Positions 1-11,161 of a DNA stretch of 64,000 nucleotides are shown piece by piece (position 1 is the stretch's first letter; the number at the start of each line of letters is the position of its first letter). The translations under genes and the position numbers were made by a program. Below the pieces are notes generated by a model. It was not told the origin of the DNA. It made no database searches and saw only the letters and a program-made list of their open reading frames with translations. Source of the DNA: Urechis unicinctus (taxonomy: Eukaryota > Annelida > Polychaeta > Xenopneusta > Urechidae); the NCBI GenBank assembly GCA_034190875.2, contig CM067356.1, positions 51,075,263-51,139,262 on the forward strand. The letters run 5' to 3'.

Positions 1-1000
1 TTGTCTTCCAAACATGGCACTTAATTTGGACAAGCACTAAGTATCTAAATTACATCATTATTGAGTAATGTTGCATATCAAATGGCATGTTAGAGGGCAC
101 CTTAGATAACATAGTTATATTTATTTTATGTTTTACAGACAAAATGGTGTTTTGTGTTTTGGTCCATTTTTCTGATTATAGGCCTACTTTGATTACCCAT
201 TGCTAGTTATATTAGAGCACCAAATGGCACAAAAATGGCTTGCCCAAACCAAATCAGTGTGACGTTTGACTGCGCTATCATTGGCGGCACCATAGTAGCA
301 TGGGAGCGTTATGTGGGAAATGTTGACCTGATGACTCGATACATGTTTTAATCAGATGGTAAATTACTTTATTGACTTACTTTAACTGATATTAATATCA
401 ACGTTCCAGGTACAACAATGACACGAGCAACAAGAGTGAACTTGTTGCCCCACCACTCTCTCAGCAAGTCATAGTGACACACCCCAAACTTGCACCCAAT
501 GTGCTGTTCTCCACACAGAAGTTGCCAAGATTTACGCCTATTTACCTGATTGATGGAAGAAATATTAAGGCGCAGCATTCACCGACAGCACCCTCAACGC
601 TCTGCTAATGCCTGCTATCCAAGTAATAGTTGAGTTGCAGGTGTCTCCTTAAATAAAGAACTAGATTTTGAAATTTGTCTTTGTTGAACATATTTTGTTA
701 TGTACATATCTTTTATTAGTCACATTCATATGTGTGCAAATCCAAACTGTAATAGAACTCATGGAATTGGCAAATAAATAATACATGAACCCATTTTAAT
801 GTCACTTCTTTTTTCATCAGGACTAGAATTGTATTCATAAAAAGTCAACGTGTCTTGACTAATTGACAGTGGTAAACCTGGGTAATTAATTCATGTATCA
901 TATTTTGTTCTGGGTTTGTGAGACAATAAATTTACTGATATATGAATGCTCATTACATAATACTCAAAAACAAAGACATAGAAATGTTTAGTACAAATAA
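1..1000. other. Intergenic stretch, no gene recognised
   Basis: AT-rich sequence with no recognisable conserved protein. A minus-strand open frame of 69 codons at 369-578 contains several Cys and Trp residues but matches no family I know. An AATAAA-type signal on the plus strand lies near 652. Nothing further can be supported. Confidence 0.4.
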
Positions 1001-1019
1001 TACCAAGCAGAAGAATGAG

Positions 1020-1560
1020 ATATTTCCTGATTTAAATTACCAATTAAATCATTTAAGCTAAGAATATTACCCAAATCTACTTTGTGTATAGCCAGTATAC
1101 TGTCCATACTTGTCAGGGTAGAGATCTTCCAGACACAACAGGAGGGAATAACCAATTGCTGATTGGCACCATGTCTAAGCATTTTATTTTGGTCCTCAAC
1201 AACCACATCTAACTCCCCTAGCAATTACGCACAGTACCAGTTATTTACGTCTCGAGTCGAGCACAACTATTTCCATCTGAGGTAATGCAGATGTGCAGAA
1301 GTCTGGTCTGTTATTGCAACATTGCCACTCAGGGGTAGGCATCTCCCTACAGTGAAGGTATATGCACCAGTCTGCAAATTGCTCTCTGTGACTAATATTG
1401 TATGAAGGTTTTTCGAACAACTGAAGAGTGCTAAATGCTGAGTTGTACAATACCTTCAATTTCTCTTTCCGTGACAGAGGCTCCTCTGCAACCTCTTTGG
1501 GCCGGTCTGCAACCTCCACCTCTTCATTGCGTCTCAGACACCTGTCATGATGAACAATTT
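1020..1560 (-). pseudogene. P2X7-type intracellular (Cys-rich zinc) domain protein, broken
   Basis: Read on the minus strand, 1519-1241 encodes a Cys-rich segment with the signature HCREMPTPEWQCC and later PQMEIVVLD. A second segment, about 1224-1090, encodes EDQNKMLRHGANQQLVIPSCC followed by VWK. Both match, in the right order, the P2X7 receptor C-terminal domain that also occurs alone in many invertebrate proteins (Cys cluster, then the RxVIPSCVVWxIR motif, then a YGQYTG tail). The tail DKYGQYTGYTQSRFG lies in another frame directly after VWK, so a short deletion has shifted the frame near 1126. A second frame change and a TAA stop separate the two main segments, near 1215-1250. At least three lesions make this a pseudogene or a badly degraded repeat-borne copy. 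No start, channel or fused death domain is visible. The family call rests on recalled motifs, not on an alignment. Confidence 0.7.
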
Positions 1561-1569
1561 CAAATCATT

Positions 1570-3100
1570 AAGCACATCCTTCCCAGTCCTAACAGATATA
1601 CTGAGTTCAATAAAATACCCTTAATAAGAATCCAGTTTAAATTATATAGGAACCAACCTCAGTTCCACACAGGTTGTCATAATCTGTACCACAACCCCTA
1701 CCCCGGCCACTTCTTGTACATGATCCCATTCTTGGCGTTTGATTTTCCTTTAAATTTGAAAGTGAGTTGGCTCAATTTGATCACACATGACATGAATAAT
1801 TAAATCAATGATGTTATAGTTATTACAGTGCCAAAAGCCTGAAAATCTGATAATTGACAGACTCTGAAAATAAGAAATTGGAAATTATACAGATTTAAGG
1901 TCATCTCAGACATCTGTCACTCCAATTTCACAAAATTAATTCTAGCTATCCTAGGCTTCTAGAACACCAGCTTGGTGTTAAAGTGGACAATTACGGACAC
2001 ACATTCCAAACCATACTTAAAAATGTCATCGAATTGGGTTGCAACAAGCTTAAAATGACACAAATCAGAACCAAAACCTCCCCACCAGTCTACTGTCCCT
2101 TGTCCCACCCCACCCACACGATGATACGTACCACCCCAAACTCCTAGCGCGGATGTTTCAGTTCGTTATAACGTTACGACTAACGTGAGACGTCTTGATT
2201 TATAATGCAATTTAACAGTTGGTTCAGGAATATTCAGCTGGTTTGCCGTGAAAAAGCACTGATAATTGGATATGAAAAAAATCAAACTCCGAACAAGTGT
2301 CATCCGCTTTATATTCCAAAACGTGGTAGACTAGGCAAGAACATGGGCAGGGTTTGTCTGCATGAGTGACGCTATTTATTGTTAAATTCACGATGATCCA
2401 TTGTAACGATAGTGTTCACTATATTCAGGCGTGTTCTTTTTTTATACAACATACGAAAACTCATCCACTCCAAAAGAAGACTCATCGAGAAATATAGGAA
2501 TCAAAAGATTGCTCGCGTTCCCGCTTTCTGTCGAATCCGCACTGTTCATGACGTCACGAATATGTGTTGTAAACAAATGACCCTTCAATACGCATGCGCC
2601 ATTTTCCCATCGACATGTGCTCATGTTTGTAAACGACGGGTGTCACCGACCATTATCGATACCGTGTAATCAACGATATAACGTTTAACAAGTCCGTAAA
2701 ATGGTTTGCATGGGTTCCAAAAGAGTTGTTCTATTATATTGAAAAGAAAAAAAGCATTTTTGGGGGGGAAAAATGCACCTTAAACTCCAATAAAACGTTG
2801 CAAAATATCCGTAAAGAGTCCAATTGGTAATGCCAGCAATATTTACAGCGTTTGTGAAGATCCGTTACAGATTTTTCACGCAACACGAATAGTAGACCTA
2901 TCATGATTCATGGAAGACGGTTATGCCAGATAATTATGACATTGCGCATGCGTAGTGAATCAACTTGATCGCTGCTCGTTTGCCTACTTTAGTAAACAAT
3001 GTTCGAAACCTGTTTCTTGACGTATGTATGTTGAATTCGTACGAATAGATTGTACACTAGTGCGCGAACTCCACTGAAGTATCATTGAACAAGTTACAGA
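1570..3100. other. Intergenic stretch, no gene recognised
   Basis: No coding sequence can be supported. Part of the stretch (2140-2670) is richer in CpG than its surroundings and could include a promoter, but no TATA box with a matching gene is seen. Short open frames on both strands around 2412-2669 overlap each other and look like chance. Confidence 0.35.
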
Positions 3101-3106
3101 TAAACG

Positions 3107-3505
3107 ACAATGTCTATATCTCCATATAATGAACGACATTGATTTGCCCTCCATATAATGAACGACATTTTCTAGCCCTCCATATAAAAAAATACAATGT
3201 GTATCCCTCCATATAATGTACAACATTGTCTTACCCTCCATATAATGAACGACATAGATTAGCCCTCCATATAATGAACGACATTGTCTTTCCCTCCACA
3301 TAATGAACGAAATTCTCTTACCCTCCATATAATGAACAACATTGTCTTGCCCTTCACATGATAAGCGACATTGTCTAGCCCTTCATATAATGAACGACAA
3401 TATCTATCCTCCATATAATGAACTACAAAGTCTATCCCATCATATTATGAACGACATTGTCTAGCCATCCTTGCGATAAGCAACCTTTTTCTAGCCCTCT
3501 ACATA
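3107..3505. repeat. 28-bp minisatellite
   Basis: About 14 degenerate direct copies of a 28-bp unit built on CTCCATATAATGAACGACAT followed by a short variable spacer (TGTCTAGCC or similar). Copies differ by point changes and small indels, which suggests an old array. The minus-strand open frame across it (2984-3328) is repetitive and not a gene. Confidence 0.9.
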
Positions 3506-3509
3506 ATGG

Positions 3510-3870
3510 AGAATCTCTTCCATTTAAATTCGGTATCCAGTTTTGCCATAGCGGCTTTTGGAATTTTTTCCATGAGAATATTTACCTAAACCAGTGATCT
3601 AAATCATTCGACGAATATATTAAATAATGCAACCAAAAAGACCACATGCTATAACTTAAGTCCATATTAATTTCCTTTTTATGCACCTCGGGTATACTAT
3701 TTCATGAAACTTTACAACTGTTTATGTCGATCTCGTCTGTCCTGCATGCTACATCGATCAGTCTCGTCACCAGACTCGCGGTAAATACAGATATAATTGG
3801 TAAGGCAGATCGCGACTAGTCATATCAAGACTGACAGACATCATCAACGTAGATGCCGTGACACTGGGTA
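3510..3870. other. Downstream flank of the Toll-like receptor gene
   Basis: No coding potential is seen. The stretch lies 3' of the minus-strand receptor gene and may contain its 3' untranslated region. No clear polyadenylation signal was located. Confidence 0.3.
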
Positions 3871-3872
3871 GT

Positions 3873-5945
3873 TTATGGAGGAGGACCACTGGGCTGTCGC
3901 AGTTTCTCCCTCAGTGACGTCATCAGCGCCGTCTCATTATGACGGTATTGTATATACGTATACTGCTGCAGAATATCCCGTATGTAGGGCTCGTTTGACG
4001 CCGCTTCAACCATCTCGAGATGAGGGTGTAGAAGCAAAAGTAGCAATTCTCTATTCGAGTCCTCAAGGTAAATTCCGAAAGCTCCACGGAGGAAATAACA
4101 AGTCATTTTATTTTCTAAGAAATGCTTGCACATGAGAATGAGGAGAGTTCTGCTCCGTCTGATGACGTCACCACAGCCTTCTACGTCGCCCATGTTGTAG
4201 GGTGCGTCACGCTGGACGAGTTGCACCTGGTAGGCTGGGTTGAGACGCATTATGACGCGTTCTACGCGTCTCGCTAAGACTTCATCATACACGTCATCGT
4301 ATAGAATAGCCACATCGTTGGTGAGTCCGTTATGATGGAGTTCCGTGTTGCCGACAGAATTCAATCGGCGACTAAAGAAGTGCTGCAGACGAAGACGTAT
4401 TGATCTTTGACAGGCGGCAGAGGAACGCAGCGCCGTTATGACTAGCAAGAGGAAGGTGAAAACTGTAACCGCTTCAATTACCAGTAGGGCGTTATTTCCG
4501 CATGTCAAGTGACGGTCGTGATGTTTAGTGAGAGGTTTACCATTACAGGTTGTCTTGCCGAGGCTGGCCACCACGGTGGAGTGGTCAGTTAACCAGTGTT
4601 TCAACCACACTGCATAACAGTCACACACCAAGGGATTTCCCCAGAGAGAGAAAGAGGAGAGGTTAGTGAAGTGGATGTACATCATCCGCTGAGGGATCCG
4701 TTTGAGCTGAGCTGTGTGTAGATGGAGGGCCCGAATATTGCGGATCTGTTGCAGAGCTTCTGGCTCGAGAACCTCCAGTAGGGTCACGGAGAGGTCAAGT
4801 GAGGTGACATTGGGAAGGTAACTTCTGGGAGACAGCTCGCGGATTCGTGTTCCAGCAAAGTCGAGCGATATATGTTTCTCACGTGGGAGCTGAGGTGGGA
4901 GAGATGTGATATTGTCCCTGCAGTACACCTGTACGGTGTGATTACCTGGTCGGTGATTACAGACGCATCCAGGTGGGCACGATTGACTCACCTGACAAAC
5001 GAATGCGTCATCCGGAATGTAAACTATCAAACGTTCATCACAAGTCACCTGAATCAAGTACAGATCTTGTAAATTTTGAAAATGTTGGATAAGTGGCCGG
5101 ACAAATTTGATGAATTCATACATATCGCAGTCACACTGCAATGGGTTATAATGAAAGTCAAATGCACAGTTCCACACACGCAACATTTGGTGGGCGTCGG
5201 TTACTGACAAAAGTTTGAAAAAGTTGAAATAGCGTACATAGCGAAAGCGATTAAAATTGAAAACTATGGTTATAGATTGGTTCAAGTTGAGCTCCGTGAT
5301 TGATACATTCAGTGAATTACTACTCCTGTCCATCTTATTGTAGGTGTAATTCACCAATGTGTGTTTGTTAAGCTGGTATGCGCGCATTCGCGCAGGCCAC
5401 AAATCGAAAACTTGCATTTCATTGTAGGCCAGTTGTAAGTTGGTAAGATTCGAGAGCTCCCTACGCGTGAAGGCGTGCGGGTGGACGCTGCTGATGACAT
5501 TGTGTTCCAGGTGAAGTGTTTCCAACGTTGCCAGACCAGCAAAATCCTGGGCCCCGATGCCAATCAAGGAGTTGTAATTTAACGTGATGATGTGGATCTG
5601 AGGCAGACATGAGAATGGTTGATTGTCTAGCCTTCCGATCGAGTTATTGGTCAGATCAAGGTGGAGTAACTTGTCTAAAGAACAGATCTCTCTCGGCACA
5701 GCTGTCAACCCGCTGCTCCGGAAAAATAACTCACTGACTGCTTGTCTAATTGACTGGAAGTATTCACCAAGCTGCTGTTTATCCCATCCAACATGGCATT
5801 CGAGATTTGCACTAGCACCTTGAACCTCACATGTGCACCGGGATGGACACAAGGCCTCAGCAGAAGAAGCCTGAATGAGTCCTAACGCGAACACCAATCG
5901 GAGCACTGTGTCACCGAGAAAGATGAGCAAGTGAGGAGCAGCCAT
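3873..5945 (-). CDS. Toll-like receptor, two Cys clusters, intronless
   Basis: A single uninterrupted reading frame encodes 690 residues. Order: hydrophobic signal peptide (about 1-29); Cys-rich LRR N-cap (33-50); leucine-rich repeats (about 86-180); first LRR C-cap with CDCD at 281-284; second Cys-rich N-cap (323-342); a few LRRs (about 365-450); second C-cap with CDCY near 461; one membrane span (about 487-505); then a cytoplasmic TIR domain (about 546-680). The double N-cap/C-cap arrangement is the multiple-cysteine-cluster type found in protostome Toll and many invertebrate TLRs. The family acts as cell-surface pattern or Spätzle-like ligand receptors that signal through MyD88-type adaptors. 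Odd points: the ectodomain is short, a stretch near 200-270 has poor LRR spacing, TIR box 1 reads ILYDDVYDE rather than YDAFVSY, the BB loop reads RDAPYNMG, and the usual FW of box 3 is absent. The start ATG is chosen because it precedes the signal peptide. TIR signalling competence is uncertain. Confidence 0.93.
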   Translation of the reverse strand: MAAPHLLIFLGDTVLRLVFALGLIQASSAEALCPSRCTCEVQGASANLECHVGWDKQQLGEYFQSIRQAVSELFFRSSGLTAVPREICSLDKLLHLDLTNNSIGRLDNQPFSCLPQIHIITLNYNSLIGIGAQDFAGLATLETLHLEHNVISSVHPHAFTRRELSNLTNLQLAYNEMQVFDLWPARMRAYQLNKHTLVNYTYNKMDRSSNSLNVSITELNLNQSITIVFNFNRFRYVRYFNFFKLLSVTDAHQMLRVWNCAFDFHYNPLQCDCDMYEFIKFVRPLIQHFQNLQDLYLIQVTCDERLIVYIPDDAFVCQVSQSCPPGCVCNHRPGNHTVQVYCRDNITSLPPQLPREKHISLDFAGTRIRELSPRSYLPNVTSLDLSVTLLEVLEPEALQQIRNIRALHLHTAQLKRIPQRMMYIHFTNLSSFSLWGNPLVCDCYAVWLKHWLTDHSTVVASLGKTTCNGKPLTKHHDRHLTCGNNALLVIEAVTVFTFLLLVITALRSSAACQRSIRLRLQHFFSRRLNSVGNTELHHNGLTNDVAILYDDVYDEVLARRVERVIMRLNPAYQVQLVQRDAPYNMGDVEGCGDVIRRSRTLLILMCKHFLENKMTCYFLRGAFGIYLEDSNRELLLLLLHPHLEMVEAASNEPYIRDILQQYTYIQYRHNETALMTSLREKLRQPSGPPP

Positions 5946-6764
5946 GGTCGTATGACGGACACATGTAAGTCGCTGCTACTGATATGAGTGGTATACACAC
6001 ATTAAATTCTCTGTATTCACCAGCAACAGAGTTATCTGAGAACGTGCGCTAAGCCGATTGGTGTACGTGTCACAAGATATAAAAATAATCAGACACTGTG
6101 CTATTGCAGGCCACTTCCGGCCATTTTCCCAAAGCCGCTGGATGTTTTCAAAGATGAGATTATGCGACTTTTTGTCGTACAGTTCGAAACAACCAGGAAA
6201 TACATCGGTGTTTTGTCGTCAGCTAAGCTGAAGGGTTACCTTACACCAGTCATCAAATGACTAATAGTTATGAAACCCGATATCTTGATGGTCTCTTTCC
6301 AGTCAAACCCTACTTAACAAGCTCACTGGCAACTTGTGGTTTTAGCATCCTCAGCGACGCAATTTCTCCTAGCCTAGCCGTAACCGAATGCGCGTGAACG
6401 ATACATGAGTTCCAATTATACACGATAATTACACAAATGTACGTATGAAGAATAATTTTTCACATAAATGGATGTTTATTAACAAGTTGAGTTAGTTTAC
6501 GTGTGAGATTTCGTCAAAGGCGATTTAATCCGACCACACAAATTCTGAAAAGTTCATGTTTATTTTGAACGGCAAGATCGGTTTCTGCGCGCATGCGCAG
6601 ACATGGTTCTTCGCAAGCGAACTTTTTCTTTCTGAATTTTATTATTTAAGTATATGTGTCATTTTGTCAATGATTATCTTTTGGAAATATCTACTTTGAA
6701 GGGCGATATGTATTCAACGATATCACATTGACATTTAAAAAAAGATAACACTTATTGATTCCCG
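5946..6764. other. Upstream flank of the Toll-like receptor gene
   Basis: Non-coding. It must contain the promoter and 5' untranslated region of the minus-strand receptor, but no TATA box or other element can be assigned with confidence. No ORF has recognisable similarity. Confidence 0.4.
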
Positions 6765-7120
6765 CAGTCTGGAGGGGGCACTTGGCCTTGTCCTGCGTAG
6801 GGGTGTGCCCCGGGATCTCAGAAACCTGTACCCGTCATACAAGGTAAAAATGCAAGAGCATACCCCATCTTACAATAATAAGGTCAACAAAACCCGTCGG
6901 GAGGCCGAAAAAAATTTACCCCGACACATGTATACTACCTCTATATACTTAAGTGCCCCCTCCCCCGGGACCTGCAGCCACATGGCGAGTGAAAATGAAA
7001 CTGGGTAATATGACGTCATATCTCCAAAACTGGGGCTGCCGTGAACGAAAGTTGTGATTCTAAAAGTTCATTTGACAATTGCTAAATAATCACGAGACAG
7101 TGGATAACCAAAATAGTCCG
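6765..7120. repeat. Dispersed repeat, inverted relative to 44920-45065
   Basis: The segment 6967-7115 matches the reverse complement of about 44920-45065 over roughly 145 bp. Shared words include GCAGCCACATGGC, ATATGACGTCATAT (degenerate), GTTCACGGCA and GGATAACCAAAA. The adjacent 6765-6965 (GGGGGCACTTGG... CCCCGGGATCTC) also looks like interspersed repeat DNA rather than a gene. No terminal repeats or transposase were identified, so the class is unknown. Confidence 0.65.
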
Positions 7121-7606
7121 GTTCAGCGGATATTCATCTCATTTGTCGACATATATATTTACGTAAGTACACAACATTGATGAGAAGCTATATGCACGCA
7201 AAATATAAAACTTGCCACACGACCCACATATCCTCAATCACGACGGTATATATTTATATTACGTCGTGCGCGTAATCCATATTAACTTGCCATGCATATT
7301 CGTATGTCACACTCCCTGCAGTTCTTCTGTGGCATATTGCTATTAAATAAACGGATTCGGTGATTGGATGAAAGGAAGTAACGGAGTTGCTTTGATATAT
7401 ATATCTAATATTGGTCATAAGCTGTCTGATGAAACAGATCCGTCTCGTCACATTGGAGGAGCCATTGTTTAGGCGGAATAACACAATACATGTTTGTCTT
7501 GTCGCTGTCTTCCTGGTTCGTCTCTCCTCTTTCGACGCTTCTTGCTTTGTTATTTCTGGAATGGAGAATATACGACGTATTTGCAGGTTTTGATTGTATC
7601 ACTTAT

Positions 7607-7990
7607 ACAAATATACATACATACATACATACATACATACATACATACATACATACATACATACATACATACATACATACATACATACATACATACATAC
7701 ATACATACATACATACATACATACATACATACATACATACATACATACATACATACATACATACATACATACATGAATACATACATACATCATACATACA
7801 TACATACATACATACATACATACATACATACATACATACATACATACATACATACATACATACATACATACATACATACATACATACATTCATACATACA
7901 TTCATACATTCATGCATATATACACGCATACATACACATATACATACAAACATACTTACATACATACATACATGCATACATTTATGCATG
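7607..7990. repeat. (CATA)n microsatellite
   Basis: A nearly pure tetranucleotide CATA array of about 280 bp, followed by about 100 bp of degenerate copies. It creates long open frames of Tyr-Ile-His-Thr or Met-Tyr-Val-Cys on both strands, which are artefacts of the repeat. Confidence 0.98.
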
Positions 7991-8009
7991 CATGCATACA
8001 TACATATGT

Positions 8010-8063
8010 AAATAGATATATATATATTTATTTATATACATAAATACATATATATATGCTATA

Positions 8064-8113
<50 letters not shown>

Positions 8114-8150
8114 TTATATATATATATATATATATATAGATATATATATA

Positions 8151-8217
<67 letters not shown>

Positions 8218-8245
8218 TTAGATATATATATATTTTAATGTATAC
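8010..8245. repeat. (TA)n microsatellite
   Basis: TA dinucleotide array with scattered interruptions, directly following the CATA array. The two together form about 640 bp of simple repeat. Confidence 0.97.
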
Positions 8246-8249
8246 ATAC

Positions 8250-9240
8250 TGACATTTGGAACAGTTATATAATCAGTTGACTTTACCTTCCCCTGTTCGT
8301 GTTGACGGTCAAATGCCTCGTTCAGGCTTATATAATCATGTAAAATTTGTTCTTTTATGCACCCGTAAAAAAAGCCTTCCGACTTGTGTACAGATACATA
8401 ATCTTGAGCGAATGTCGTTGTTATATTCCATGCACACTGCTAAACAACATGTTTCCCTGAACATGCAAATACGCGGCTACTCCACACATGCAACCATTCG
8501 TTCAAGGGGGATATCGTAAACTACGAATTTTGCCTTATTAAACATAAAAACGGTCATCGTTGGTCTCTACAACAGTAAATATGACTAGGAAAGAGTAGAC
8601 CATTAACTCACAGCTAGCACCACCGCCATATTTAACCCTTCAGATGCCATTTTACAGAACGCCTACAAAATAAGGGAAGGGTTTTCCCTTGGTACCTGTA
8701 GTGCCAGTTAATGACGCTCTGAGCGTTGCGAAATATTCATGGTCTTGAATTGGGTGTCACTCATAGAGCAGCAAAATAAGACCAGCAAGGGATAGGCCAG
8801 CACATAAGGTTGAACAGCAGTTTTTGAGAACCAATATTTTCTTTAATTTGGAGGTTATTTCAGCTCTAGAAAGGAGGTTGAGACGGAAGGATCCGACCAA
8901 AGGCACCATCTGGCTACTGTAAGTGATACTTTGTTTTAAATAATGTCCAACACTGCAGGTCATTGACCACGCATTCCCAAAATGTATTGCAATGACCAAT
9001 GATTGCTTATGAGACACATAAACTGACTGATTGCATACTGAAAAGGGTCCATGATGCGGGGAGGTTGTAGGGGGTGGGGGCTAGGCGAACCAGGAAGTCA
9101 TTCTCAGCTACTGGAAATGAACAAGACGGGAGTCAAAAGTTTTAGAACGTTTAATGACGTTATGCATGTTGAGAGCGCATAAATTACATAGTATAATCGT
9201 TTCAGCAATTAGGTAAGGGTTTAAGGGGGGGGGGGGTGTT
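8250..9240. other. Intergenic stretch, no gene recognised
   Basis: No gene can be supported. A minus-strand open frame at 8757-9017 begins with a segment faintly like the nucleotide-binding start of HSPA12 proteins, but the rest does not follow that family. A G-run lies at about 9225-9237, immediately before the sulfotransferase duplication begins. Confidence 0.4.
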
Positions 9241-9890
9241 ACGTAATTTTGACCAAAATTTTTCAATGCCATGTAATTTCTATTTTTCATATCATCGTTC
9301 ACAGTTCTATTTGTTCAATTCATTCTCTAAGGCTGGGCATTTCAGCGGGAACTCATTTGCAATGTTCGCTTGTGGTTGCGAGACGTACCACGACATGCGA
9401 CCGACTTTGTCTTGTAATTTCAATGTTGCCTCCAGTAATTACAATATTTGCTTTCAGTTTTATGCATTGATATATAATTACCATATTATTTTCAGTTATT
9501 GCACTAAATCATCACGTATTGAATTTTAACATGATGTTCCTCATTAATTCGATCATATTTAATCTCGAGGCAACAACATGGCCTCGTTTCCATCATGAGC
9601 GTGTGACTTTTCGTGTGGGCTGGTTTTGGCATAAACAGATGAATGGATGATTGCAAATCCATCAAGCAGTTCGATGTCAGTAATAATCTATAATGGAAAT
9701 GTAACTGGCGGATAATACATGAATGTATTCAGTTGTAAGAACTTAAATTACTACAAGCTATGTTAACTGAGTTAATACAAGACAGCCACAACCCTTCTTT
9801 AACTACCGCTACAATAGCCCCCAATGTAGAGCTCGTAACTGAAATCAAGCATCGACTGATGCATGAGGAATGGGTGTATATGGGCTGAAT

Positions 9891-10765
9891 CTACTCAAAC
9901 CGGAAGTCAAGACCGGCGGGGGCACATCGCTCCTTGCACAAATCATCTATGTATTTGTTCTCTTCTTCATTGAAGTAATTCTTCCAGTCTCCTATCCCAC
10001 CACAACGCATATAAGCTGAAATCTCAGCTTTGAGGAAAGTAGCGAAAGGACCCTCCGTGTGGTTCGTCGATGGTTGTTGCTGCATGTTGGAGAAGGAGAC
10101 CCATTCTGCCACTGCCTGAAGCTCCTCTTCAGTCTGCTCCGTTCCCAGAAACGCCGATATTTTCTGGATGAAGTCGAGCGGATTTTCATTGAGGTCTTCG
10201 TAAGTGATGACCATAACATTAGGTCGTTCTCTCTGGGCCCACCAGGACAGCACGTGATCAAAGTAATCTCCATAGGTGAGTTTGCCCTGCCTGTAGAGCG
10301 CCATGAACTGGTGCCAGTTGCCAGGGAACAAGCCATTGAGCACGTTCATTCTGTTGAAGTGGTACCAGGACACGAGTACGTCCTTTGGGTTACGAATGGC
10401 CACGATGACTTTTCGCTCAGCTTTTTCCACCAGCTTCCCCGCCACATTAAAGTGGACATGCGTCTTGGCTACAATAGGGGGTTCAATGAGGTCGTATGGA
10501 TGAATGGGTGGGCTGTTGAGCTCACAGACCATGTGACGCATGACTTGGTCAACTGCCTTGGCTTTCTCTGTGTCACAGCCATGGAGGAGAAGCCAGCAGA
10601 TCTCCACAAGGCGCGAGGTGCCTGACGTTATGATGCAACATGGTATTTGATGAGAACGTTATGATATAGAGAATGAGGCTGGCAGGTATCACGAGTGTAA
10701 GAGTTATGTATTTTACCTGCCCTTCTGTGGCATACACACACATGCACACATGTATACACACACAC

Positions 10766-10830
<65 letters not shown>

Positions 10831-11146
10831 TCTCACACACAAACAATTTCATCCACGCTCCCTAACACACATACGATTTCTTCCACACTCGCAAAACACA
10901 CCCACTTACACACCCATGCACACTCAAACTTGCTCACTCACCCGATCTGGGGTATCCTGCGATCAGCACATCGCATTCAATGACCTCTCCTGCCCGTAGT
11001 TTCTCCAGAGATTCCTTCGTGAAAGGCATCTCGGGATACAAAACGCCGTCATGCATAAAGCAAGGCGGAGGCTGCCATGACGTCAGATTCCCGGGCGCGG
11101 TTTGGTCCTTTTCCTCCATTGTTTCACGCTGTTGCATACGAAGCAA
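9891..11146 (-). CDS. Cytosolic sulfotransferase (SULT family), copy A
   Basis: Two exons on the minus strand: 11146-10942 and 10621-9891, with GT-AG borders and a split Gly codon, giving 311 residues. A second in-frame Met (residue 10, at 11119) would give 302, nearer the usual 285-300, and is also conserved in copy B. SULTs transfer sulfate from PAPS to hydroxyl or amine groups of small molecules in the cytosol. Visible motifs: the PAPS 5'-phosphosulfate loop YPRSGTSR at 65-72 (Arg where most have Lys, and no Trp at the end), the catalytic His in KTHVHF (His123), the 3'-phosphate motif RNPKDVLVS (145-153) and the C-terminal RCGGIGDWKN (274-283). The 320-bp intron holds a long CA repeat. The substrate cannot be predicted. 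Its twin lies 5.8 kb away in the same direction. Confidence 0.93.
10740..10830. repeat. (CA)n microsatellite in sulfotransferase intron
   Basis: A run of CA dinucleotides inside the single intron of sulfotransferase copy A, flanked by degenerate CA-rich sequence to about 10930. Copy B has only a degenerate CA-rich intron at the same place. Confidence 0.97.
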
Positions 11147-11161
11147 ATAAAGTGATCAACA

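Larger units (their letters stand above)
9241..11161. repeat. Sulfotransferase duplication, unit A
   Basis: This block is a direct duplicate of 15020-16884. Homology starts at the shared word ACGTAATTTTGACCAAAA and ends near GAAGTGATCAAC-like sequence upstream of the gene. It contains the whole two-exon sulfotransferase gene, its intron and about 650 bp of 3' flank. Exons are almost identical between the units; the CA-rich intron differs. Confidence 0.92.

Noticed and set aside
2412..2669. 85-codon plus-strand frame
   Set aside because: There is no family signature, and an overlapping open frame exists on the other strand.
7490..8015. Long open frames of about 170 codons on plus and up to 132 on minus
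   Set aside because: They are produced by the CATA microsatellite and have only four residue types.
8757..9017. Minus-strand frame starting with a segment like HSPA12 (LVIAIHFGNAWS)
   Set aside because: Only about 12 residues resemble the family start, the key Asp is His, and nothing after it fits.
10059..10625. 188-codon frame on plus opposite the sulfotransferase exon (and the same at 15828)
   Set aside because: It is the antisense shadow of a well-supported sulfotransferase exon.
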